A stretch of 14,954 nucleotides of DNA. It comes from Acidiferrobacteraceae bacterium (GTDB taxonomy: Bacteria; Pseudomonadota; Gammaproteobacteria; Arenicellales; UBA868). Positions 1-7,867 of this stretch are shown piece after piece; position 1 is the stretch's first letter; the number at the start of each line of letters is the position of its first letter. The notes below the pieces were generated by a model. It searched no databases and was not told the DNA's origin. It worked only from the letters and a program-made list of their open reading frames with translations. The DNA is taken from assembly GCA_002731295.1 (NCBI GenBank), contig PCBE01000066.1, positions 28,782 to 43,735 on the forward strand, written 5' to 3'. The position numbers and the translations under genes were made by a program.

Positions 1-90
1 GCTGTTGCATCGGTCTGGTTCTTGTTCGCAGCCACACGGGAGACAGGACGTGACTTTATACTCACAAGGCACGTTACAAAACAATACCCT

Positions 91-294
91 ATGAGTCTGA
101 GACCTGAATTTAGACGTTGCTTGATCGGTACTGACCTGGATGTGCTGGTGCTGGGTGGTGGCATCAACGGCGCCTTGGTTGCATCTGAGTTGACCCAATG
201 CGCGATACTCATGCGGCCACCGTCGGGCCCGACTTGGGAATCTGCTATCCTTTTGCCTACTAAAAGGCTGACCAGGCCTGTACAACTCGATTAA
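91..294 (+). pseudogene. Remnant of a GlpD-like FAD-dependent dehydrogenase (N-terminal part only)
   Basis: The reading frame from the ATG at 91 contains a dinucleotide-binding strand-turn-helix, DVLVLGGGINGA, at about residues 17-28. This is the typical N-terminal FAD motif of glycerol-3-phosphate dehydrogenases of the GlpD family, which are around 500 residues long. After about residue 34 the similarity stops, and the frame ends at a TAA at 292-294 after 67 codons. No ribosome binding site is visible before the ATG. The frame is in fact open to the left edge of the window, so a start outside or at a TTG at 22 is possible. I infer a truncated, decayed gene. A short functional peptide or a chance frame cannot be excluded. 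It ends just 13 bases before the dgcA start, so the deletion that trimmed it may have set the present dgcA upstream region. Confidence 0.42.
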
Positions 295-297
295 GCC

Positions 298-302
298 GGG
301 GG
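298..302 (+). promoter_or_regulatory. Ribosome binding site deciding the dgcA start
   Basis: A run of five G lies 5 bases before the ATG at 308 but only 2 bases before the GTG at 305. The spacing favours ATG 308 as the start codon. Confidence 0.5.
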
Positions 303-307
303 TAGTG

Positions 308-1351
308 ATGGATGTTTCTTTTCGCAGTGTTGCACTCAATAAGCGTTATCCGCTGCGGATCAGCCGAGGTGAATTCTCAGGATCTGTCAATCTGTTTGTT
401 TCTGTACGATCCGGCGACCTGGAAGGTCTGGGTGAAGCCGCCCCTGGTAGCCTGATCGGCACGGACACAGCCGAGTCGTTCCAGACAGAACTGACATCTT
501 TCCTCGAAGACTATCCCGAGGCGCTGGATAATCCCCATGAAGGATGGCAACTCGCGCGCAGTGCAAAGGTTACCTCCTGCGCCTGGGCAGCGGTCGACAT
601 TGCATTATGGGACCTGCTTGCAAAACGCGCCCAGCTGCCGCTTTATCGGCTGCTGGGTCTGCCCCGACGTTCGGTGCCGACATCGGTAACAGTGGGGATC
701 CTGCCTCCTGAGGTGGTACGCGAACGGGTCCCTGAGATTTTGGACCGAACCGGCGCCTGTTATCTCAAGGTCAAGTTGGGAAGTCCTGAAGGCCTGGACG
801 CCGATCAGTCTATGTACGCCGCGGTCGTCGAAGCTGCCCGTAACCGTGATGTAGCTGTTCGGGTGGATGCCAATGGGGGCTGGGACCTTGCCGGTGCAAG
901 CGCCATGATGAGATGGCTGAAGGAGCGTGGTTGTGATTACGTCGAACAACCGCTGCATTATGATGCTGACGATCAACTGCCCCAGCTGTATTCTGGTCGC
1001 GCATTGCCCATTTTTGTGGATGAGTCTTGCCGCTATGCTACGGATGTTTCCCGTCTGGCGAACTGTGTGGATGGAATCAATCTGAAGTTGATGAAATGCG
1101 GTGGAATTACCGAAGCACTGCGGATTGTTGCTGCTGCCCGGGCTAGTGGTCTGGGCACCATGATCGGCTGTATGGGTGAATCATCCGTCGCGATCGCTGC
1201 GGGTGCTTCGATGGCGGCACTGTTCGACCACATCGATCTGGATTCTCATCTCAATCTCCTTCCCGATCCTGCTGCTGGGTTGAGCATGGAATCCGGTGTG
1301 GTCACTGTATCTGAAGCTGCACATGGCCATGGGGTTGCGCTGACATGCTGA
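308..1351 (+). CDS. dgcA: N-acetyl-D-glutamate racemase / dipeptide epimerase, enolase superfamily (DgcA)
   Basis: This is a 347-residue enolase-superfamily enzyme of the muconate-lactonising/dipeptide-epimerase group, cytoplasmic and Mg-dependent. Numbered from ATG 308, it has the KxK acid/base motif (K154, K156), three metal ligands (D187 in VDANGGW, E213 in VEQPL, D238 in VDES) and the opposing catalytic lysine K260 in NLKLMKCGG. All residues needed for 1,1-proton transfer (epimerisation) are therefore present. A DLD motif near 310-312 is the one that binds the substrate amino group in L-Ala-D/L-Glu epimerases. The next gene is a DUF1611 protein overlapping by 7 bases. That pairing is the known D-glutamate catabolic module, in which DgcN acetylates D-glutamate and DgcA converts the product to N-acetyl-L-glutamate. 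From sequence alone an L-Ala-D/L-Glu epimerase of peptidoglycan recycling remains the alternative; the neighbour favours DgcA. Confidence 0.8.
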   Translation: MDVSFRSVALNKRYPLRISRGEFSGSVNLFVSVRSGDLEGLGEAAPGSLIGTDTAESFQTELTSFLEDYPEALDNPHEGWQLARSAKVTSCAWAAVDIALWDLLAKRAQLPLYRLLGLPRRSVPTSVTVGILPPEVVRERVPEILDRTGACYLKVKLGSPEGLDADQSMYAAVVEAARNRDVAVRVDANGGWDLAGASAMMRWLKERGCDYVEQPLHYDADDQLPQLYSGRALPIFVDESCRYATDVSRLANCVDGINLKLMKCGGITEALRIVAAARASGLGTMIGCMGESSVAIAAGASMAALFDHIDLDSHLNLLPDPAAGLSMESGVVTVSEAAHGHGVALTC

Positions 1352-2376
1352 GAAAAGAACAAAAACTGGTTATTCATTTCTATGAGCAGATTGACAAGCT
1401 GAATGGAAAAATGGGTCACGGTATTCTGCGTTATTCCGAGAATCCGATAGCCTGTGCTATCGACTTTAACCAGGGCGGTAAAACAACTCGTGATCTATTC
1501 GAATTCGGTCCTGATGTGCCGGTGGTCTCAAACGTTGAGCAGGCGCTGGGTTATGGCGGGGAGGTCCTGGTACTCGGCATGGCGCCCTCAGGTGGCCGCC
1601 TGCCAGAGTCGATGGTTGCGGAAGTCGAGCAGGCACTGGCTGCTGGCATGTGTGTGGTCAATGGACTGCATGAGCGTATCTCAGACCGGTATGCCAATCT
1701 TAGGGCAGGACAGTGGATCTGGGATATTCGTGAGGAGCCCCAAGGTCTGGGTATCGCCTGGGCCCGGGCCTTGGAATTGACGAACCGTCGTTTGCTGCTG
1801 GTGGGCAGCGATATGGCGGTGGGCAAAATGACAGCCGGGCTAGAAATCTGGAAGTCCGCCCGAGCGCAGGGCATACAGGCTGAGTTTCTGGCGACTGGGC
1901 AGATCGGCATCGCAATCAGTGGCAGAGGTATACCCCTTGATGCCATACGCGTAGATTATGCAGGCGGTGCGGTGGAAAAGATGGTTCTGGATGCCGCCGA
2001 CGCGGCGCTCGCGATCGTTGAAGGTCAAGGCTCTTTGCTTCACCCCGGCAGTACCTCCACACTGCCACTGCTGCGCGGTGCCTGTCCAACCCATCTGATA
2101 CTGTGTCATCGTGCTGGCATGACTGAACTCGATACGGTCGGTGTTACCGTCAAGGTGCCACCGTTAAATGAAGTTATTGCGCTCTACGAAGATGTGGCTT
2201 CAGCCTGTGGAATTTACCCCCGGCCGGTGACCGTCGGTATTGCTTTGAATACGGCACACTTAAACGATGATCAGGCGCAACGTGCTGTATCGGAAACTGC
2301 CGATGCCACAGGACGTCTGGTCCTTGATCCGGTCCGTCAGGGGTGCGACCGGTGGGTCGATGCTTTGATGGCTTGA
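1345..2376 (+). CDS. dgcN: D-glutamate N-acetyltransferase, DUF1611 family (DgcN)
   Basis: This 343-residue cytoplasmic protein has the full two-part DUF1611 architecture: an N-terminal Rossmann-like half (about 1-140) and a C-terminal P-loop half. The P-loop reads GSDMAVGKMT at 154-163, and a conserved VEGQGSLLHPG stretch follows at about 225-235. Family members named DgcN acetylate D-glutamate to N-acetyl-D-glutamate; this is established knowledge recalled from the family and is not visible in the residues themselves. The ATG lies inside the end of dgcA (ATGCTGA overlap), so the two are almost certainly cotranscribed and translationally coupled. No convincing Shine-Dalgarno sequence is seen, only GGGG about 10 bases upstream. 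A third gene known from such loci, the regulator dgcR, is not in the window. The old default annotation of this family, an uncharacterised NAD-binding or EBNA-like protein, is less informative. Confidence 0.8.
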   Translation: MLRKEQKLVIHFYEQIDKLNGKMGHGILRYSENPIACAIDFNQGGKTTRDLFEFGPDVPVVSNVEQALGYGGEVLVLGMAPSGGRLPESMVAEVEQALAAGMCVVNGLHERISDRYANLRAGQWIWDIREEPQGLGIAWARALELTNRRLLLVGSDMAVGKMTAGLEIWKSARAQGIQAEFLATGQIGIAISGRGIPLDAIRVDYAGGAVEKMVLDAADAALAIVEGQGSLLHPGSTSTLPLLRGACPTHLILCHRAGMTELDTVGVTVKVPPLNEVIALYEDVASACGIYPRPVTVGIALNTAHLNDDQAQRAVSETADATGRLVLDPVRQGCDRWVDALMA

Positions 2377-2403
2377 CTGCGCGTCGCTTCTCAAAACAAT
2401 CAT

Positions 2404-4152
2404 TCAACTGGGGTCGCCGGCTGGAAATCCAGCGAGCACTAGGCCATCGATGAAAGGTTGTATGTGCACGGGATTTTCGTACGGTTGATGCAGACGGCTA
2501 TCCGCTGCTGTGTATCCTGGAGTTTCAGCCATCACAATTTCACGCTGTGTCCGTGCGCTGCCTAAGTCGCCGAGTCGAGCGTAACTGGCAGACAGGACCC
2601 GCCGGTGGAATCTGTTTAAATCCGGGATTGCCTGCAGGGTTTGTACTGCTTCGTGGTAGCGCGCACTGTTGTACTGTGCGATGGCAAGCGCCCAGCGGTA
2701 CCACGATGGTGGAAATGGATTGCGCTCGAATGCAAGACCGATCTGTCGAATGCTGGCAACTGGGTCACCGGTGAATATCAAGGCCAGTCCCATACCCGCG
2801 AACGCATCTGCGTGGTTTGGATTCAGCTCCAGAGCCTGTTCCAGGTGAGACACTGCTTCGATGTGCTGTCCTCGCCATAATCCGGTAATTCCGTACACGG
2901 CGTGCGCTAGACTGTCCGTGTAGTCGAGTTCAAGTGACCGTTGGGCATACTGTGTAGCTCTGGGCACACAAGTGTCGGGTTCAGGAGACCATGACATCAG
3001 CAGGTCGGTCAGATGAGTAAGTGCCAGGCCGGACAGTGCCGGCGCGAACTGCGGGTCGATTCCGATGACTTTGTGAAACAGAGTGCGGGCCATTTCAGTG
3101 TCCTGCGGCTCTTGCATCCGGTAAACCAGTTGTCGGGCGCGTATCACGTCAGTGTAGTCAGCATCAGTATGTCTGGTATCAGTCCTACGGACAGCGCTGT
3201 ATTCGAGATTGCTGACCAGAGTCGATGCTACTCGTTGGGTTATTTCATCCTGGATGGACAGTAGTTCTTGGTTGCCTCCGTCATAACTCTCCGACCACAG
3301 GTAGCCACCGGACACTGTATCGATCAGCTGAACGGCTACCCGAAATCCCTTACCAGCAGCACGGATACTTCCATCAACGAGGTAACGGGTGCCCAACTGA
3401 TGGCCGAGTGCGATTGTGCCTGCGCTGTCCCGCTTCTGGGCCAGTGAGGTATGTTGGGCAATTACAAAAAGCTGCCGAAACCGCGACAACGCGCTAATAA
3501 GATCAACGGTAAGCCCTAAACCCAGACCAGACAGGTCCGCATTTCCTGTTTGGCTGGTAAAGGGTAATACAGCGATCGAGAGCCGAGGGTCATCAGGTTC
3601 GTGTGTCGATGTTCTGGGTTGGTCACTATCGTTGATGACCAGGTGGGCACTGATTTTTGAGGCGATATTGCGTAATTGCTGTTCACCGACGGCTTGAAAA
3701 CTGACAGACAGCGCGTTTCCGATCACAACGCGAGCAGAGTCGGAAACACAGATGCCACCCGGCGGTGCGATTTCCTGCAAGCGGGCCGCAACGTTGACTC
3801 CATCGCCAAAGACTCTCTGGCCATCATCAATGATGTCGCCCAGGTTAATGCCGATACGAGCGTGAATCTGGCGGTCAGCCGGCAGAGCCGCATTTCTTGT
3901 AGTCAGTCGTTCCTGGATGTTGACAGCGGCCATGACCGAATCGGCGGCAACTGGAAATACCGCCAGTAGATTGTCGCCAGACCTATCCACGGTTCGCCCA
4001 CCACGGTTTTCAATCACGTCATCTATATCACGAAGATAGTTCTGCAATGTCCGATAGGTGGCGTCTTCGTTGTCATGCGTCAAGCGACTGAACTCGACTA
4101 CGTCGAGATAGAGGATAGCTGCAAGCCGGCGTGGTAGCGTATCAGCAACCAA
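2404..4152 (-). CDS. Class III adenylate/guanylate cyclase fused to a TolB-like domain and TPR repeats
   Basis: This is a 582-residue soluble protein with no signal peptide or membrane helix. Residues 9-165 form a class III cyclase catalytic domain with both metal-binding aspartates (D17 in LDVVEFSRL, D60 in SGDNLLAVF) and the transition-state pair N120 and R124 in GDGVNVAAR. The purine-reading positions, normally Lys and Asp, are D56 and R113. Residues 190-290 resemble the TolB/FlgO-type segment often found in such cyclases (LSIAVLPF start, then GTRYLVDGSI). Residues about 350-555 are TPR-like helical repeats, the clearest at 425-480. The likely role is making a cyclic nucleotide, probably cAMP, under control of the TPR part; actual activity is uncertain. 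The start is a TTG with no visible ribosome binding site, but no ATG or GTG lies between it and the upstream stop, and the catalytic core begins at residue 9. It converges on dgcN with 27 bases between them. Confidence 0.85.
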   Translation of the reverse strand: MVADTLPRRLAAILYLDVVEFSRLTHDNEDATYRTLQNYLRDIDDVIENRGGRTVDRSGDNLLAVFPVAADSVMAAVNIQERLTTRNAALPADRQIHARIGINLGDIIDDGQRVFGDGVNVAARLQEIAPPGGICVSDSARVVIGNALSVSFQAVGEQQLRNIASKISAHLVINDSDQPRTSTHEPDDPRLSIAVLPFTSQTGNADLSGLGLGLTVDLISALSRFRQLFVIAQHTSLAQKRDSAGTIALGHQLGTRYLVDGSIRAAGKGFRVAVQLIDTVSGGYLWSESYDGGNQELLSIQDEITQRVASTLVSNLEYSAVRRTDTRHTDADYTDVIRARQLVYRMQEPQDTEMARTLFHKVIGIDPQFAPALSGLALTHLTDLLMSWSPEPDTCVPRATQYAQRSLELDYTDSLAHAVYGITGLWRGQHIEAVSHLEQALELNPNHADAFAGMGLALIFTGDPVASIRQIGLAFERNPFPPSWYRWALAIAQYNSARYHEAVQTLQAIPDLNRFHRRVLSASYARLGDLGSARTQREIVMAETPGYTAADSRLHQPYENPVHIQPFIDGLVLAGFPAGDPS

Positions 4153-4162
4153 GGTAATTACC
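4153..4162. repeat. Perfect 10-base palindrome abutting the cyclase start codon
   Basis: GGTAATTACC is self-complementary and sits immediately upstream of the TTG start of the cyclase, where a ribosome binding site would be expected. A related half, TGTAATTGG, lies about 9 bases farther upstream (4171-4179). It could be an operator or chance; one short palindrome is weak evidence. Confidence 0.4.
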
Positions 4163-4240
4163 GAACTGCTTGTAATTGGTGATGATGTAACTCATGGATA
4201 CGCCCCGTGGGTGTGACAGCAGCTGAACTTGATGCGCTGC

Positions 4241-4258
4241 GGCCGACCTTGTCGGTCC
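4241..4258. repeat. Small hairpin downstream of the ABC exporter gene
   Basis: CCGAC and GTCGG with a 3-base loop form a stem that extends by a G-T and a G-C pair, 15 bases after the exporter stop codon in its reading direction. There is no T-run after it on either strand, so a rho-independent terminator is only possible, not shown. Confidence 0.3.
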
Positions 4259-4273
4259 AATTCAATACTAATG

Positions 4274-7200
4274 TTAGGTTGACAGAGCCTGCGTTGCACG
4301 CGCCCCACCCAGTTGATGGGAGACCAGTTTGGCGTAAAGGTATTGGTTGTTCAGCAAGTCCTCGTGTGTGCCGGTTTCAACAACCTGGCCGTCTTCGAGG
4401 ACAACTATCATATCCGCGTCCCGTATGGTCGAAAGACGGTGGGCAATAATGATGGTGGTTCTGTCTGTTTTTAACTGGTCCAGTGCCTTGCGTACGCCCT
4501 GCTCACTGATGGCATCTAAATGTGAGGTTGCCTCATCAAGGATCAGTACCGGTGCATCTTTTAGAAACGCACGGGCAATAGCAACGCGCTGCCGTTGTCC
4601 GCCGGACAGACTTGTGCCTCTTTCTCCCACTGGGGTATTCAGCCCCTGCGGAAGTGACTTCACGAGGTCTGACAGTGCCGCCAGTTCTACCGCCTGTGAC
4701 AGTTCGGTATCACTGGCAGTGGGTTTCGCAATGAGAATATTTTCTCTGAGTGAGTTGTTGAACAGGTAAGTGTCCTGTGCAACGAGAGCGATTCGGGCGC
4801 GCAGATCATCTAGGTGGTAATCCCGTAGATCAGTGCCGCCAAGAGTAATGATGCCCTCGGTAGGATCCCAAAACCGCATCAACAGTTGTGCCAAGGTCGT
4901 CTTGCCGGCGCCTGATGGCCCTACCAGGGCGACTGTTTTACCGGCCGGAATCGTGAACCCTACGTCAGCAAGAACTTGCCGTGGTCGGCCGGGGTAACTA
5001 AAGCTAACCGAAGACAGTGTGATAGCCGCAGAATTCACAGATTCCTGGACACCCGGACCGTCTATTACTGGTACCGGTTCGTTTTCGAGCGCATAAACCC
5101 GTCGTGTGGCGCCCAGTGTATCAGCGAGTTGTCGACCCACCTGCGCAATTTCGGAGACCGGTAGAAACGCAGCCATCGCAAGAATCGTAAGTAATGGTAG
5201 AACGCCCGAATCGATGGCTTGAGTGCCGGCCAGGAATGCACCCGTCGTCACAACAGCTAGCCCCCCCAATCCGGTGAATACCTCAAGCAGAGTGTGCTGC
5301 AGAGTCAGCTGACCAAAGAACGGCAGGCGAACAGAGATATGACGTTCGCCAAGCTCATCAAACTGATTCCCGCGACTATCTTCTTGCTGGTAAGAAACGA
5401 TTTCACCCAGCCCCTGCACGCTGTCGATCGCATGTGCAGCCAACTCGCCGGCTGCTTCTCGTGAGCGAGAGCCTAAATGATCGACACTGCCGCGCATCAG
5501 AAACGGGCTGAGGCCAACGGCAAGTAAAAACGGAACTAGAGCGGCAGCAATCCACCCGTTGGCTGTAGCCAGGATAAACACAACCACGACGGGCCCGAGT
5601 ACCGCGACGAAGGCAGGCGCGACTGTGTGCGCAAAAAAATATTCGACCAACTCGACATCCTGAGTCGCGATACCCATCAGGTCACCCGTTCGCCGTCGTA
5701 CCAGGTAAGCTGGAGCAAGCTGATCCAGTTTGCGAAATACGCTGATGCGCATTTCTGCCAACAGTCTAAAAGCCATGTCGTGAGCTATCCATGATTCGAA
5801 CCAGTGCAGAACACCCGACAGTGGCGCCACGATCGCGAGACCGATCAGGTAATGGGTGTAAGGCGCGTGGTTCTTGAGCGCCAGGACGATCAGTGCACTC
5901 AGTGCGCCGACGCCGATAAACGCAACCACACGCAGAACACCAAAGATAAAGGTTAAAGTCAGTCGGCCTTTCCAGGGCATGATATGCCCCATAAGGATAT
6001 TGACTACCTGTCGCCAGTTGAGTCCTTCAGCTTTGATTATTCCCTCAGTTGGTACACTGTTTATGTCTTCTGCCACATCCTGCTGCGGCAATGATGATGC
6101 TGCGATTTCCGACGATGCCTTTTCTTCAGGTTGTTCCCGATCTGCTTCACGCGCCTGTTCGGACATGAGCTCAGCGTAGATACCATTGCTCGCCATCAAT
6201 TGACTGTGGTTGCCGGATTCAGCAACCTTGCCCTGATCCAGAACGAGTATTCGGTCGCAGTTGATGACACTGGAAAGTCGGTGGGCCAGGACAAGCGTGG
6301 TGCGGCCCTTCATCAACCTGTCCAAGGCCTGTTGGATGAAAGCCTCATTTTCGGCATCGACTGCAGACAGCGCTTCATCAAGGATCAAAATCGGCGAGTC
6401 TCGTAGCAGCGCCCGTGCGATCGCCACGCGTTGTCGCTGGCCGCCCGAGAGTTTGATGCCCTTTTCTCCAATCAGGCTGTCGTATGCCTGGGGTAGGCCT
6501 GATACGAACTCATGGATGTTCGCGCTTTTCGCAGCGTTGGTGACTTCGGCATCGGTTGCGTCGGGTCTGCCTAGCCGGATGTTCTCACCGATGCTGCCAT
6601 GAAACAGAAAAGTGTCCTGATTTACCACCGATATTTGTTGCCTGAGCGCAGCGAGTGATAGGTCTTTAATATCGTGCCCACCGAGCTTGACGGTTCCCTG
6701 GTCTGGATCATAAAAACGCAGTAGCAGTCGTACGATTGTCGATTTGCCGCATCCACTGGCCCCGACGATACCGACGCGCTCACCGGGAACTATCGAAATG
6801 TCCAGTTGCTCATGAACACAGTGTTGTTGTTCGGGGTAGCTGAAGCGCACTGATTCGAAAGATATCGTGGGTTGGGGGTCGACGGGTTCGATAGCGTTAC
6901 TTTTTTCAACGATGGGCGGATGTGCATCCAGAATCCGATAAATACCCTGTGCGGCCGACAGACCGACCATGCCCTGGTGGAGCACCGTACGCAGGTCGCG
7001 CATCGGCCGAAAAATTTCAACGCCCATCATCAAAATAATCAGTAGTACAGTGAGTTCCATCTGTTCCGACGCTACCCGGTGCGCCCCCAGACCCAGCGCG
7101 AATGCAGCACCCACAGCGATCGCTGTATCAGTGATACCACGGGCCAGCGAATTAGTGGCTAACACCCACATGGTGGTTCGAAAAACATCCCGTGCTTTGT

Positions 7201-7867
7201 CAGCCAGCAGGTCGGCCCGCGGGCGACTCTGCCCAAAAGCCTTGAGAGTGGCCAGTCCCTGTACGGCATCCAGAAATTCCGATGCAAAAACAGCATAAGC
7301 ATCCTGGCGTTCCTGGGATTTCTTGGTATCAAACTGATGCCACAGCGCCGGTGCGGCCAGTGCTATCACTGCAGCGATTAACAGTGTCAGCGCTACGGGC
7401 AGGTCTAGGAAGGCGACGAAGGCAAAGATCAGCACTGGGGTGATTGCAGAAACCAGTAGCTGAGGCAGATACTGCCCGAAATAAGTTTCCAGCTGCTCCA
7501 CCCCGTCGACCAGTGACAGGACCAGTTCACCTGACCGCTGTCTTCCTGCATATCCTGGCCCCAGCGTGACGATCTGGTCATACAGTCGGCGACGCAGCAT
7601 TTTCTGAACGATTGATGCTGTCTTATGTGCGACCAGAGTACGCCAGTGTTCGAAGATGCCCCTCAGGATCATGACACAAGCGGTCACCAACAACGGGAAG
7701 AATAGCGCGGTGACGTTATGGCCTTGAAAAACCAGGCCGATAAGCCAACCGAGTAGTGCAAGGCGGGCTACACCTAGGGCAGTGGCCAGAACGCCGATCA
7801 GGACCGCAAAAAAAATCCGGCCTCTGACCCCGCGGGTAAAGCCCCAGAGGCGATAATCAAAATGCAT
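4274..7867 (-). CDS. Fused CydDC-like ABC exporter (TMD-NBD-TMD-NBD in one chain)
   Basis: This 1197-residue inner-membrane protein holds a complete exporter of two half-transporters. TMD1 spans about 17-310. NBD1 has Walker A GASGCGKST (369-377), Q-loop Q417, signature LSGGQ (473-477), Walker B with D497/E498 and H529. A charged linker with no obvious helix-packing pattern covers about 570-610. TMD2 spans about 630-925. NBD2 has Walker A ending at K989, Q1031, LSGGQ (1087-1091), D1111/E1112 and H1143. Both ATP sites look intact. The DGVEQLETYF...YLPQL segment at 121-136 recalls CydD, and RRRTGDLM...DVELVEYFF at 724-745 recalls CydC. CydDC exports cysteine/glutathione-type thiols, or by newer views handles haem, and is needed for cytochrome bd assembly. 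No cydAB is nearby, so the substrate is inferred. A separate lipid or peptide exporter is the alternative. The start is ATG, with only a weak AGG before it. Confidence 0.82.
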   Translation of the reverse strand: MHFDYRLWGFTRGVRGRIFFAVLIGVLATALGVARLALLGWLIGLVFQGHNVTALFFPLLVTACVMILRGIFEHWRTLVAHKTASIVQKMLRRRLYDQIVTLGPGYAGRQRSGELVLSLVDGVEQLETYFGQYLPQLLVSAITPVLIFAFVAFLDLPVALTLLIAAVIALAAPALWHQFDTKKSQERQDAYAVFASEFLDAVQGLATLKAFGQSRPRADLLADKARDVFRTTMWVLATNSLARGITDTAIAVGAAFALGLGAHRVASEQMELTVLLIILMMGVEIFRPMRDLRTVLHQGMVGLSAAQGIYRILDAHPPIVEKSNAIEPVDPQPTISFESVRFSYPEQQHCVHEQLDISIVPGERVGIVGASGCGKSTIVRLLLRFYDPDQGTVKLGGHDIKDLSLAALRQQISVVNQDTFLFHGSIGENIRLGRPDATDAEVTNAAKSANIHEFVSGLPQAYDSLIGEKGIKLSGGQRQRVAIARALLRDSPILILDEALSAVDAENEAFIQQALDRLMKGRTTLVLAHRLSSVINCDRILVLDQGKVAESGNHSQLMASNGIYAELMSEQAREADREQPEEKASSEIAASSLPQQDVAEDINSVPTEGIIKAEGLNWRQVVNILMGHIMPWKGRLTLTFIFGVLRVVAFIGVGALSALIVLALKNHAPYTHYLIGLAIVAPLSGVLHWFESWIAHDMAFRLLAEMRISVFRKLDQLAPAYLVRRRTGDLMGIATQDVELVEYFFAHTVAPAFVAVLGPVVVVFILATANGWIAAALVPFLLAVGLSPFLMRGSVDHLGSRSREAAGELAAHAIDSVQGLGEIVSYQQEDSRGNQFDELGERHISVRLPFFGQLTLQHTLLEVFTGLGGLAVVTTGAFLAGTQAIDSGVLPLLTILAMAAFLPVSEIAQVGRQLADTLGATRRVYALENEPVPVIDGPGVQESVNSAAITLSSVSFSYPGRPRQVLADVGFTIPAGKTVALVGPSGAGKTTLAQLLMRFWDPTEGIITLGGTDLRDYHLDDLRARIALVAQDTYLFNNSLRENILIAKPTASDTELSQAVELAALSDLVKSLPQGLNTPVGERGTSLSGGQRQRVAIARAFLKDAPVLILDEATSHLDAISEQGVRKALDQLKTDRTTIIIAHRLSTIRDADMIVVLEDGQVVETGTHEDLLNNQYLYAKLVSHQLGGARATQALST

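Noticed and set aside
1..90. tRNA end or tail of an upstream gene at the left edge
   Set aside because: GGTTCTTGTTCGCAGCCA resembles the end of a tRNA superficially, but no acceptor pairing or full cloverleaf is present, and no frame gives a recognisable protein end.
4347..4769. 140-residue plus-strand frame over the second ATPase domain of the exporter
   Set aside because: It is the complement of NBD2 (the Ser/Arg-rich composition mirrors the conserved motifs). A similar frame occurs at 6261-6602 over NBD1, as expected of paired shadows.
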